The notes under the pieces are model-generated. The model was not told where the DNA came from. It searched no databases and saw only the letters and a program-made list of their open reading frames with translations. A program made the position numbers and the translations under genes. Below are positions 48,839 to 61,168 of a DNA stretch of 64,000 bases, piece by piece. The DNA lies in NCBI RefSeq assembly GCF_030936135.1, contig NC_082594.1:18129553-18193552 (forward strand), in the 5' to 3' direction. Numbering within the stretch: the first letter of the stretch is position 1; each line of letters starts with the position of its first letter. Origin of the DNA: Gavia stellata. Its lineage: Eukaryota > Chordata > Aves > Gaviiformes > Gaviidae.

Positions 48839-49982
48839 TGTGGTGGGTTGACCCTGGCTGGACACCAGGTGCCCACCAAAGCTGCTCTATCACTCCCCCT
48901 CCTCAGCTGGACAGGGGAGAGAAAAGAGAACAAAAGGCTCATGGTTCGAGATAAGGACAGGGAGATCACTCACCAATTACCATCACAGGCAAAACAGACT
49001 CGACTTGGGGAAATTTGGTTCATTTATTACCAATCAAAATCAGAGTAGGATAATGAGAAATAAAACCAAATCTTAAAAACACCTTCCCTCCACCCCTCCC
49101 TTCTTTCCGGGCTCAACTTCACTCCCAATTTCTCTACCTCCTCCCCCTGAGCAGCACAGGGGGACGGGGAATGGGGGCTGTGGTCAGTTCATCACACGTT
49201 GTTTCTGCCGCTCCTTCCTCCTCAGGAGGAGGACTCCTCACACTCTTCCCCTGCTCCAGCGTGGGGTCCCTCCCACGGGAGACAGTTCTCCATGAACTTC
49301 TCCAATGTGAGTCCTTCCCACGGGCTGCCATTCTTCACAAAGTGCTCCAGCATGGGTCCTTTCTACAGGTGCAGTCCTTCAGGAACAGACTGCTCCAGTG
49401 TGGGTCCCCCATGGGGTCACAAGTCCTGCCAGCAAACCTGCTCCAGCGTGGGCTGCTCTCTCCATGGGGCCACAGGTCCTGCCAGGAGCCTGCTCCAGCG
49501 TGGGCTTCCCACAGGGTCACAGCCTCCTTTGGGCATCCGCCTGCTCCGGTGTGGGGTCCTCCGTGGGCTGCAGGTGGATATCTGCTCCACCGTGGACCTC
49601 CACGGGCTGCAGGGGCACAGCCTGCCTCACCATGGTCTTCACCAGGGGCTGCAGGGGAATCTCTGCTCCGGCGCCTGGAGCACCTCCTCCCCTCCTTCTT
49701 CACTGACCTTGGTGTCTGCAGGGTTGTTTCTCTCACATATTCTCACTCCTGTCTCCGGCTGCAGTTGCACAGTTGTGCAGCAACTTTTTCCCTTTCTTAA
49801 ATATGTTATCCCAGAGGCACTACCACTGTCGCTGATGGGCTCAGCCTTGGCCAGTGGTGGGTCCATCTTGGAGTCGGCTGGCATTGGCTCTATCAGACAT
49901 AGGAGAAGCTCCTAGCAGCTTCTTACAGAAGCCACCCCGGTAGCCCCCCACTACCAAAACCTTGCCACGCAAACCCAATACA
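48839..49982 (-). mobile_element. Solo LTR of an avian endogenous retrovirus, with 5-bp target-site duplication
   Basis: Begins TGTGGTGGGTTGACCC and ends CAATACA, so both ends have the TG...CA form. It is flanked by ACCTA at 48834-48838 and ACCTA at 49983-49987, a 5-bp target-site duplication of the length typical for ERVL-type elements. Length is 1144 bp. The minus strand is probably the sense strand: it carries a TATA-like CATATTTAAG (49796-49805) and AATAAA (49023-49028). The middle part (about 49250-49600) is built of loosely repeated units around ctccagcgtggg. No internal viral sequence is present, so LTR-LTR recombination removed it. Open frames of up to 238 codons within it are not genes. 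Confidence 0.85.
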
Positions 49983-49987
49983 ACCTA
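49983..49987. repeat. Right target-site duplication of the solo LTR
   Basis: ACCTA, directly after the terminal CA; identical to 48834-48838. Confidence 0.8.
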
Positions 49988-52411
49988 CCGCATTCACATG
50001 CCCAGACATTTTTCCCAGTTGATGGCCTAAACTTTCTACTTCAAAATTTTGTCTTATTTGTCAGGAATACTTTCTTTTAAAATGTAACTGCAAATAGTAG
50101 CTCACCTTAATAGTAGAACTATTCAAATATTTGTAGACCATATTTTAACAAACATCATCCTTTTCTCAGATGTTAGACAATCACATAGTGTGGTATCATA
50201 TGTACCTTTAAAACTTTTTGTGTTACTTCTTTCTTTTGTTACTGTTTTCTAAGGTCTCTCTAGTATATTAACCTTTTTTTTGGTAATACTAATTTCAAAT
50301 TCTACATACCAAAAATACAGAAAAAATGACTGCTGTCTCTCCCATATAGTCACCCAGTTTTTGTGATGTACAGCCCAAAGTTACAGATGCTTTTTAATCA
50401 TCTCCGTTACAGGCAATACATACACATAATTAAATATAATGGCTTAGATCATCAGCTAGTGTAAATTAGCATATCTGTGCAGAAGTGAGTTACAACAGAT
50501 GAGGGTACTGATTGCTGTTTATAAGCACCCAGTTAGACATGGAGGGCTGTTTTTCAGTACTCCAGTTCTTAGATACATGATATAATATCATTCTATATAG
50601 AAATGCTTGGTAAATGATGCACTGCATTTTCAATACTAACCTACTTTCTTCCCTGGCTAATGCATTTCTCTGGTATAACTGTTTTCAAGATTTTTTTAAA
50701 AATGAAAATAGGTTGTGTTATCTTCCACTTCTCCAAATCAAATCCCATTTTTGTCACCCACTTCCGCTCTTTCTAGAACCACTTGAATTATTTTAATGTA
50801 CTCATTTGTTTTTGCAACTGCTCTACAGCAAGAAAAATGCTTAAGAAAACCTGAAACAGATCTTTATGGCACCTCTATTTAATACTTCACAAAATGTGAC
50901 CCCCTTCATTTATGGTCTTAAATAATTTTGTGAAACCATGTGTCATTTTTCATATCCAGGCTATTTGAATTAATCTGAGGGTAAGATCCTATTGTCTTCA
51001 CATTCGAACTGTTCAGAGAGACACTCCATGGACTCTATTGCTGGGAACGTAGAAAAGATCTTTATAAACATTAGGACAAACAATGCCTCCCTGTTATCTA
51101 AATAAAACCATTTTGAATGCCGTTTGCTGTGGCTAAATGAATTTAGATATGCCAAGAAACCTAAGCCTTATCTAGCTGTGCACTTACCTATCTGTAATAC
51201 GGCTACTGCTGCTAATTATACCTCTATGATGTTCAAATTGTTATAAAACACTATATGAAATGCAATGAACTGAAAATCAGAGGGAGCTACTGTTATGGAA
51301 AGATACGTTACTCTGTACAGTTCATCCTGATTCCAAAAGTTTTGAGGCTGCATCGTCCTCATAATCGCAATACATTTATGCTAGTAACGAGTGCTGGTGT
51401 CCACTCCTTGATACACTGTCACTTCCTTTAAAATGTCTCTTCTCATCTTCTCCATCTTCCTCTGTTGCTCATGATTAGAGACTTACAATCTTTTTTCAGT
51501 CCCTGTATCTTTCTCTCTCTCTACATTCTAACAAACATTTTTCCTTCTTCTAGAGCATATTAAAAATCTTTTCAACCAGAGGAAGGATTTCCTTCTTCCA
51601 AAATTCCTTCTAGTGAATGCTCTGGAACGTAGAGGGCTTAAAAGTAGAAAATATCTGTTGCCAGTCCTGGAAATCTCATGCCAAAAAAAGAGTAAATGCA
51701 ATTATAAAGGGCTTTTGAACCTCTGTGTGAGAGAGATGCTGGAGGTAGAAGTGTTCCTTGCCAATGCCGTAGTAAGTGTGTGTTTGCCCAGCTTGGTTTC
51801 TTTTGGACAGTTTTATTTAGGGAGTTTCCTTTCTTAGTCTGTTACCTTTAGACTTCTGCAAGCACAAAGAATTATGATTATCTATACAAACTTTTCTGTT
51901 AGAGAATATTTCTGCAACAAATGCAAAAGGATATGCTTCTACATCGGCAAGCTTATGCTCCAGGTTTTTCAATGTCTGCCTACATATTTCAGTTTGAAAT
52001 AATTGATCAGAATAAAGCAAAGTGCATGTTTGTATAAAACAGGAAGACTCAGACTTTAACACCAACAAGTATTTGACAAATAAATATGTATCTTTTATTC
52101 TGTGAACAGGTGCCACAGTTTGCTAATAGAGAGTACTTTGCAGAATAATTCAGCTTTCAAAATTCACGCTAGAGATGTTGCCTTCAGGAATGTTTAGAAA
52201 GTGAGTTTTGAATGCAAGAAAAAAATGAAAAAGGAACATTTTTGTGTGCAGAAGGTAAATTAATAAATTCAAATTAATTTTTAAAAAGCAAAGATATTTC
52301 ATAAAACTTATAGTAGATAAAAACACATTGCCACATGGAAAAGTAATCGATTTACAAATAAAATGAAAATATATTTTAATTTTCCTTTTTCTTTTTTTTT
52401 TTCCTTCACAG

Positions 52412-52838
52412 ATCAATAACACGCTCTTATTATCGCAATTCTGTGGGTGGCTTACTAGTGTTTGACATCACAAATCGACGATCTTTTGAACATGTGAAAG
52501 ACTGGCTAGAAGAAGCAAAAATGCATGTGCAGCCCTTTCAGATTGTGTTCCTGTTAGTAGGACATAAATGTGACTTAGTGTCACAGCGTGAGGTTACAAG
52601 AGAAGAAGCTGAAAAACTGTCATCTGACTGTGGTATGAAATATATAGAAACTTCAGCAAAAGATGCCACGAATGTTGAAGAGTCCTTTACAATTCTTACA
52701 CGAGACATCTATGAACTTGTAAAAAAAGGAGAAATCTCAATACAAGATGGATGGGAAGGTGTCAAGAGCGGCTTTGTTCCAAATGTTGTACATTCATCAG
52801 AAGAAGCTGTAAAGCCCAGAAGACAGTGCATCTGCTGA
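52412..52838 (+). CDS. RAB39A: RAB39A coding exon 2 (C-terminal part)
   Basis: Completes Arg75, continues with SITRSYYRNSVGGLLVFDIT and ends at TGA 52836-52838. With exon 1 it gives a 216-residue protein; human RAB39A has 217. The remaining guanine-binding motifs are present: HKCD at residues 126-129, where most Rabs have NKxD (the His is normal for the RAB39 group), and TSAK at 155-158. The C-terminus is CIC, a Cys-X-Cys signal for double geranylgeranylation and membrane attachment. The whole C-terminal two thirds lies in one exon, matching the two-exon structure of mammalian RAB39A. No damage is seen. Confidence 0.97.
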
Positions 52839-53340
52839 ATTTGTAGCATGCCAAAGAGCACATCGGGTGTTCAGAAGATGATGCCAACCTAAAAAACAGA
52901 ATAATAATTTTGAAACAATATTAGATCATGACATAGCTGAATCATAGAACAGTAATTTGTTTTTGTATCCTTCTGTCTAGGTCATAACTTCATAAAACTT
53001 TAAGTGCTTTTTTTCTTTTACAGCATACAATAATTTTGTGTGGTCGTCAGGAAAAGAAATTACATATTGCTAAAGGAAAAAATAATCCTACAGCAACACA
53101 CTGAGAAAGCGCAATAATCATCGTGACATCCTCCTCTCTTGGCCTTTGTATTTTGAATAGTGTTTAAAATCAAGGCTTGATAGGTGAGGATCAGATGAGC
53201 TCATTACTTTTGTTCATTCTGCCTTAGTTTTGGACAAGAAAATATTATACCTTATACTTTTTTAATGTGATTCTTTACTCAAGTGCAGGGTTGCTAATGA
53301 CCATTAAAGTTTAGAATGCTGTAGAATTTAATAATAAAGG
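52839..53340 (+). other. RAB39A: RAB39A 3' UTR (proximal part) with possible polyadenylation signal
   Basis: AT-rich sequence follows the stop. AATAAA at 53333-53338 is the first canonical polyadenylation hexamer downstream. Another AATAAA is at 56006-56011, so a longer UTR is possible. The actual end cannot be decided from sequence. Confidence 0.5.
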
Positions 53341-53602
53341 TAACTCTAAAGAAAGCAAGCTGAAAGATTGCTCCAATAGCAAACACTTTTGATATGACTA
53401 TGAATACAAGCCTTACTAAAGAAAAAGAATGTTTTAGAAAAGATGATTTATTTGTATATGAAAATGGAGAATAGAAGCAATGAAATTTGTTATTAAATAT
53501 TTTCTGAATTGCCAATGAAACTAAATGTGACATCACATATGATCCAGCTGTTATTTGACTTGTATAGAAAACAGATTTCCCAACCACTGGAATTACATTT
53601 CG

Positions 53603-53670
53603 GAGGCCAGATCCTCAGCTGGGTGATTGTCATAGCCACACTGATGCCTAGGGTATTATACTAATTTACA
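53603..53670. mobile_element. Possible MITE fragment
   Basis: ggccagatcctcagctgggt at the left and ctaatttacaca at the right resemble the ends of a short non-autonomous repeat widespread in turtles, crocodiles and birds (ggccagatcctcagctg ... tttacacc). Only one end is clear. Confidence 0.4.
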
Positions 53671-54608
53671 CAAACAAAGTCCATATTAGCTTTAAAAAAT
53701 AAATCTACTTCTAACTAGAAGTAAATGTAAGTTAAAAAGTGCTGCAACCCATGGGGACCCAGGCCTTAAATTTTAATAGAGCAAGGATTGTTTTATTCTC
53801 AGTCAGAAAATGTTAAACTGTTGTCTAAAAAATGAAGGTTTGAAAACCAAAACTGTTATGAATAGAGTGTTTGGAGAGGAGAGAATTTCTAAAATAATGC
53901 TTGGCTACAGAGAGCAAAGTTGGAGAATCCCTATTCTAAGAAAGCGACACATAATAGCTTTTAATAACAATAATAATAGGAGAAATCTGTGATCATGTAG
54001 CATTTTACTGAGCTTGAGGTCATCTTCCTACTCCTCTGAATATAACACACACTAGCTTTATGCAAACTATGCCCTATATGTCTAGCACTTAAATACCAAA
54101 TAAGTCTACTTCCATTTTATTGTAGTAGTATAAAAAGATGACTTGATCTCCAGAGTTGATAAGAATCTACAATTTATCTGGGCGTACTCATTACCTCTGA
54201 ACATCAAGCCAGTTATCTTCATATAAAGGTGTTTATCATGTTACAATTCTCCATTTTCAAGACCAGACAACAAGTCTATCTAATCTAACTTTTCTCTTCA
54301 ACAAACATATAATTGGTTTTCCCTCAGGTTACTTTTAGATCCTTTTACAATCCTTTTGTAAATACTCCGTAGTACAGAGACAGGTTGTTTGGTTCCAGTT
54401 ATTTTATTCATGTAAGGCCACTAAAATTGACTTCAAAGGGAACTGAAAGGTTAATTTTTTCAACAGCCTGAGTCTCACTTGCACTGAGGCACAGTTACAC
54501 TGTCATAGAAGGATACAGAGGCCTTAATATAAACAGGAATCAGCCTTAATTCATTAGCAATTAAAACAGTTAATTCTAGTCTCAGCATGCCACAAAGTAA
54601 TTGCTGTG

Positions 54609-54739
54609 AGCCTGATTCTCTATTAAACTACATATATTAGTCGTTTACACCAAATCAATTTTGATTTGAGGGCATTTTAGGCCCTCTTTACATAAACGTA
54701 GGTGTCTACAGGTGCCAAAAGGTAGTGCAGAATCAGGCT
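54609..54739. mobile_element. 131-bp element with 11-bp terminal inverted repeats (MITE-like)
   Basis: AGCCTGATTCT at 54609-54619 is exactly inverted at 54729-54739 (AGAATCAGGCT). Inside are gtttacacc and ctttacataaac blocks. Short length, inverted ends and lack of coding capacity fit a miniature inverted-repeat element of the sauropsid type. No clear target-site duplication was seen. Confidence 0.55.
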
Positions 54740-54839
54740 GTGTACATTTGACACTGATTCCCCTATGATACTAGGCCCATGTTGTGTATCTCAGAAGATC
54801 TTCTTAGTTGTTTAAGAGGACAGAATGGGCCAATGAATA

Positions 54840-55165
54840 AATCAGTGGGTGGGGAGTCAACAGACCCAAAGTCTACCACTAGTTCAATGTGTGTTTCTGA
54901 GCAAGGCATTTACGTTTTCTGTGCCTCACCTTCTGTATATCAAAAACAGAGATGATTGTTCTTCCTCGAATTCACAAAGACTGCTGAGACCCAATCTGAC
55001 TGTATGATCTTCAGTCTGGACTCTTTTCTCTGTTTGCTACCTGTTGGAGAGTGTTTAGCACCATGGGATGTGGATACTGGTTTCTTCTGCCATACCAAAA
55101 AAAAAAAAAATCAAAAATATTAAAACAGCTTTATAAGTACCAAGTATTGCTATTACTATGAATCT
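54840..55165 (+). mobile_element. Ancient SINE (MIR-like) with LINE-derived tail
   Basis: The block caatgtgtgtttctgagcaa ggcatttacg tttt ctgtgcctca matches the core of MIR-type SINEs (tgtgaccttgggcaagt, ctctgtgcctcag), followed by tatatcaaaaacagagatgat. The far end, gctttataagtaccaagtat and tgctattactatg, resembles the tataagtgcaaagtattatt tail of L3/CR1-linked amniote SINEs. It has a poly(A) interruption near 55097-55111 and is strongly diverged. Confidence 0.5.
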
Positions 55166-58100
55166 ATATTTCATCACATATTTCAGGTTAAAATCTTTCA
55201 TCTTAAACTTTTTTTCCTGAATACTCTGGAGCCAATGAGATTTTCATTCTGTATGAAAAAAATGGGATGTGTTGGGGGAAGGGACTGGGAGAAGAAGGGA
55301 GTAGAGGGGAGGTATGCACAGAGAAATAAACAATCATCAGAACAGAGCCTCAATGATCTCTGCTGTCAATGTTGTACCTGTAGTGTCACGTTTACCACAC
55401 TGGGAATACAGCTTTTAACCAGATTCAACTGTGTAAGGAACTGGGATTGTCATTGCAACTAGAAGAGAAGTTCACTGCTTTTTAAACTACTGTGCGCATA
55501 GTTGTCTTATTTGTAATTCCTAAAAACATAGATATTAAATCACTACTGTACCTTCTCACTACACACTTGCAGTTGATAGAAATGTGTGATAAATAGATGA
55601 TTTGCTGAAATACATCATTCTGTTTTCAGATGCTTTGCAGTACATTATATAAGTAACAGCTTGAATAGGCTCTAGAACAGATTATAGTTCAGTGCATGTA
55701 TATTCTTTTTTTCCCCCAAGGAAGGGCAAATACTGATACCAGAATGAAATTTCCAGAAATTACAGAAATTAGAAAAATCTCATTTGGCAGCCAAATTAAT
55801 AAGTAGAAATTATTTATTAAGAAAAACCCACAGCTTCTGCAAATTAAAGTTTGGTAAATCCCAGTTAGGAAAAGGAAAAACCTGTTGAAACAGTAAACAG
55901 TTTGTATTTGGATTCATGGACCTGGCAAATGAATGGATATAAAGTACTGTTTTGGACTCCTAAAATGTTTAAACTTTCATTGCTTTTATTTTAAGCTTGA
56001 TGAAGAATAAAAATCTTCCTCTACCATTTAAATATTTTACTGATTAATTCTTCAGATATTTTGGCTTGCTTATAATTGCATCTGTTCTGTGTAAGAAACA
56101 GAACCTAGCCGCACAGCCTAGGAATCAACCAAGGAAAAAATTTTGAGGTAGTGTATGTTCATGCTATTCGTTTATGCCTTCGGTATGGAATAGACTTACC
56201 AATCTAATGTCAGGCTAGATGACTCAATTCCTGGTGACTGTCCTGTGCTCACAGAAAATAATACAGGCTTGACTGAGCACCCAAGTACACTGCAGTTGCT
56301 CTGTGCTGAGATCCCTTGTGCCATAGCCAAACCGTTACTGGTACCCAAGTTGCCTAACTTAAAACAAAGATAGGCAGATGCACCGTGCTCACAGATGTAT
56401 CAGTCTCAGTGTTGCAGCTCCGTTACAGAATACATGCTTCATTGCCCTCTTTTTACCTAATTAACATCCAGGGAGAGCGCTTTTCCCCCAGCTGTAGACC
56501 CCAGCACATGACATCAGCTCCTCCAAGTCTCCACCCTTGCCTTTTGCCCGGAGCTGGCACAGCAATCTCAGCAGCCTTTATTCAGCCTCGGAGAGAAAGA
56601 AGGAGGGATGAGGGTTTATTCTCTACATGGGCATGGAACCATACCACAAGCATGCTGGACTGTTTAAGGAATCGTTAAATATCAAAACACAATTGTCAAT
56701 AGCAAACATTTGCATTGTTTATTTCTCAGAGTCCAAAGACAATCTTTTAAATAAGTCAATGAAACTAAAATTCTAAGAGAGGAATCTGTAAAATATAAAT
56801 CTCTCTAAAAAGCCTAATGGATACGACTGCCCAACAATATAAACAGATTCTAAAAAAAAAAAGTGCAATCATTTGTGCAATGATCCTTTGCTCTAGTACT
56901 TAACTGTATGCAGTAGCACCTACAATGGCGAGGTGAATGTACGTGCAAATCTGATGAAAGTAACGCGATTGAAGACGTGCTAATTAGCATAATATAAAGC
57001 CTATAAAGTTGTACAGGTTCCTGAAGACAATTTGCCTTGCGTAGTACTTAATTAGTGGGAGTGTAGCATACCTATGAAGTATGCTTCACTTCACCACTAA
57101 GTTGGTTCTGCGAACCCAAAAATATTTTGCTAAGCAGCACTTTTGACATTCAAGAGCTGGCTCCATAGACACAGAACTCCACAGAGCAATCGTTTTTCTT
57201 CATGGAGTTGCTGCTCCCACAGGCAACCAGTGGAACACCAAACACATGGCTAAAATGCGTCCAGGAAAAGAATTTGATAGCACAAATCCCCCAAAATATA
57301 ATATACACACTGTGGGCTTTTTACCTCTGGGGAGACAGGCAACAGTTGTTTGACAGCCAACACCACTCCAGCACTTGCATGGCATCTCCTCCCGCGACTG
57401 CCTATCGCCCACCGCGGCCAGACAGGAATGGGGAGTAGCAGGCTCTTTATGTGGAGGTAGGTAAATCTTCATTTAAACTCAAACTGAGGAATCCAAAATC
57501 CCAATCCCGAGCTGCTAGAATGGATCACCATCTTTGAAGTATTTCTTTCACCCATTTAGCAGAGAAAGTCACGTTTTAGGCTAGGCCTGAGCTACGTGGG
57601 GATAGACACTCAGTGTGTAATCTGCTGAGAGACTACTACTCCGTGGGAGCAGTGCTGTAACCCAGCTGGCACCAACCTTCGGCAGCCTCACAGGCTACAA
57701 GGGCACCTCAAACTAAGAATAACCCTGATTACCTTCACAGGCTGCTAAAGGCCCATCTTGCAGCTAAAGAGCTTCTACAGAAACATAAGAGTAGAAGTAA
57801 CAAGAAGAAACTCTATGCATTGTAAGTAAAACCAATGCTCAGGTAAACAAGCTGAAGTTACAGCTACAGTTCAATTACTGTGATTCCTCATTGCTGTGGC
57901 TTCAAATCTGCTTGTGTGCAAACTGATTTTTCCTGCTCCATAAAAATAGTGGGGGGACAGACTGAGCCTCCTGTAGCAATAAACTCAGTCACCAGGGAAA
58001 TGGATGCAAAAGATAAGGATGGAAAGGAAGGCACAGATCATTTCTTCCATCCCTGCGCAGCCCCAAGGGAGCAGTGAGACTAACCACAGCCAGAGCCTTT

Positions 58101-60827
58101 AAGACCCTACAGAAATTTCCATCACTGTTATGGGTCTTGCGGGATGAAAGAAAGCACCAAGGACCCAGAGTCGGCACAGAGACACAGGCTATTGACTCCC
58201 CAACTCCAGCAGCTCCCTAAGGATCGGTTAATTCTGTGGGACAGCTGCCCAAGAGGAATGGTTGGGCATAACTATGCCGGCACTACATCTACATTGCAGG
58301 CTTCTTCCCCTGTCACCTCCTCCCCTGCGTGGTTTCTTTGCAGGAAGGGACTGCCAGAAGCCATATTTGGCACTAAGGTCTGACAGTGAGCAGAGCGATA
58401 GTTTAAAATGTTAGTGGTAGTTGCTAAGTATTAAGGTACTAACACTGAGGGGAGGAATTGTGGAAAATATTTCAGTCATAATCTTAGTAATAAAAACCTT
58501 GCAGGGCTGGCACTGCGCTGCAGCACTTTCGAGAATTGTCCATCTTGGTTAAAGCTTTCAATGCCAAGCAAATAGTTTAGCTATTTAGTCATAATTTATA
58601 TTAATTTGCTATTTTAAAATAATTACTGCTTATTATTCAGGGGAAAAAGCCTCCTCTGTGCAGATCATTTTTCTCATTCCCCTGACATATAGCTGGTGTT
58701 GTATGCATTAAAAGAGCCATGTTTTAAGTTTAGAAGACGTAAGTCTCGATTCCCATCAGTCAGACCATTGACATTCACAGTAACACTGTTCATTTTATTG
58801 GGATTTTTCTCTGTTTTGCTCTGTGGAAAACAGAGTCTGATTCTCAGAGAAACTTCTAAAACAAAAGAGAGACAAAGATTACCGAGCGCTGAAAAAGAGC
58901 TGCATGTGTGAACAACTGTCAGAAAAGCAGAACATGAAATTGTAATTTTTCATGTTGTAGCCTCTTTCACTCCACCATGCTTTGCAGACCAACTATAACT
59001 CCCCAAGTATACAGAGTGAATGGAACAGTAAATTTCTAGCTGTTTGAAAATGGCTAGGAGAGGAAAAATTAGATCAGATGTAATTCCCTGCAGCAATTCT
59101 CTGCAACTCTGTGTCCAGGCATGGAACAATGGCCACATTTTGCCTAACGCACGCCACGTGCTTCTCCATGTCCTGGGAGGAATTTGGTCTCAGCAAAAAC
59201 CCTCCTGCAGGTTCTGCCTGTAAACAGTCGCTCTGCACCAACCCACATCATCCTCAGTGTTACTCAGGGCAAAAAATGCAAAGTTTTCCAGCAAGGAAGC
59301 TGCGAGGGAGTAGCACTGTTGCCTAAAAATACATCAAAAAGAATAAACATCAGCGGAGAAAAGCTATTTAAGCTAAGGGACAATGTTGGCATAAGAACAA
59401 ACAGGTCATCCCGAGAGGCACAGGATAGGTGGTTCTGGTGATGCTAAGATACCAAAATCTTAAACAACTTTAAGTGAAAGCAACAGTAATCTTTACTCCC
59501 ACATGCAGGTTATTTCTCCAGAATGCTATTGTTATTATCTGAAAGGGTGAGGTGAAGCCCAGATAGTAAACACCAGAAATAAAAGTGTTTGCTTTCTTGT
59601 TGAAATAGAAACAAACATAGAAGAAGTTGTTTCATGTGAAAAGTTTGGTCACTGACGGTGCTTCTTTTTTCAGCTACAGGTAGATGTCCATGTGTCCTTG
59701 CCCTTTTAAAAAGATTGTCTTCAAAGACTCATGGCACGGTTTGCACGTAGGGTCATCGTGACTGTCTCCAGCAGTGATAAACGAGGATTTCCCACTGAAG
59801 GAAAAAACATAAGTTTAAGTATCCCTGCTGAATATATCTAGCTTGATTGGAGATGAGTCTAAAACTGACTAATCAAGCATCAAATGCTTTTTTTCATCAT
59901 GCACTGAATGAAGATTAGAAGAAACTACATACGTCTTATTTGTACCATGTGTTTCAGGGCATTAGAAAAGAACATAACAGCGCCTATTTCTCTCTGATAC
60001 AACTCATTCAAAGTCAGCAGATTTGTGCCTGGAATCAAGACATCTAGGATATTATGCACGGTATTAAGTTCACTGATCATCCAAATCTTAATGAGCTGTT
60101 GCTTGCAAATCACTTTGAACCCATGGACAGCTCTGGGACTAAGTGTCATTCACTATGTCTTATACAATCCATGCAAAGGATATAAAATTGTAGGCCAGTG
60201 TTGTACCATATACTAATCAATTATTAATATTTTCATTACCATCAGAATTTAGTAATCAGCCATTTGCAATAGAATTAAAGCAAATAAAACAAGATTATGT
60301 AACACTGTGTACTTTCAAAGCGCCCTGAAGTGGTACTAAAATACCGCAAAACCTTGAGGTTCATAGATGTCTTCACTTCCCAGAAAATTAATGCACAGAT
60401 CTTTAGAAAAAAATCAGTCATTATGTAAGGCATGCAAAAAGAGATGCACATTGTTTTTAATATCAGTAAAAAGTCCCACTGTTTCCTCATCTCATAACTT
60501 CTCAGTTGTTCAGGTTCTCTTTATTCCTTGGCTAGCACTACTCATAACTATTGCACAAGAGCATATCTGGGCAGGATGCAAGGGAGCAAGGGCTGCTGAG
60601 GGCACAGAGCCCCCTCCGTGTCCGCACCAGCCCACCACCACCTGTACTCTCCCTGCCGTACCTCCACCTGCAGAGGAACGGAGCGGTGGGGTCTCCTCCC
60701 AGCCCCACGGCCTGCAGCCAGCCCTCCACAGTGCTGCCCTTGGGGAGGGTGCCTGCAGCCCCAGAGCTGGCAAGGGCCAAGAAGGCAAACGCGGGCGTTT
60801 TGCAGGCCTGCCCTGCCTGCTCCCGCA
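55166..60827. other. Intergenic, RAB39A to CUL5
   Basis: AT-rich DNA with no recognised gene. Includes a second AATAAA at 56006-56011 that could serve a long RAB39A 3' UTR, and a small hairpin (agcatac...gtatgct) at about 57065-57086. From 60560 to 60830 it turns GC-rich and has open frames on both strands, none recognisable. Confidence 0.45.
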
Positions 60828-61168
60828 GTGCTCGATTACCTGAAAGGAAGTTGCAGAGAGGTGAGTCCTGGTCTCTTTTCCCAGGTGACAAGTGATAGGA
60901 CAAGAGGAAATGGCCTCAAGTTGCGTCAGGGGAGGTTTAGGCTGGATATTAGGAAAAATTTCTTTACTGAGAGAGTGGTGAAGCATTGGAACAGGCTGCC
61001 CGGGGAGGTGGCGGAGTCACCATCCCTGGAGGTGTTTAAAAGACATGCAGACGTGCCACTGCGGGACATGGTTTAGTGGGCATGGTGGTGTTGGGTTGAT
61101 GGTTGGACTTGATGATCTTACAGGTTTTTTCCAACTTTAATGGTTCTGTGATGCTGTGAGTCTGTGAA
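60828..61168 (+). mobile_element. CR1 LINE 3' end, 5'-truncated
   Basis: The plus strand encodes the last part of CR1 ORF2 from [11 protein letters not shown] through [39 protein letters not shown] and [19 protein letters not shown] to a stop at 61074-61076. The conserved 3' UTR ggttggacttgatgatctta follows, then an ending in repeated tctgtga units. The frame is intact from the truncation point. Confidence 0.92.

Larger units (their letters stand above)
39518..52411 (+). other. RAB39A: RAB39A intron 1
   Basis: A 12.9-kb intron bounded by GTACAG and a long T-rich tract ending TTCACAG. Its first 500 bp are C-rich continuation of the island. It holds a probable ancient LINE tail (41880-41950), a nearly complete CR1 (43785-47090) and a solo LTR (48839-49982), with AT-rich DNA between. 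No other coding exon was recognised. Confidence 0.9.

Noticed and set aside
49171-49915. 209- and 238-codon plus-strand and 133-codon minus-strand frames
   Set aside because: They lie within the solo LTR and reflect its internal repeated units; LTRs of this size do not normally encode protein.
60365-60986. 158-codon frames on both strands upstream of the CR1 fragment at 60.8 kb
   Set aside because: One runs into the CR1 tail and the other is its antisense; the GC-rich leading part has no recognisable domain. A small gene cannot be fully excluded.
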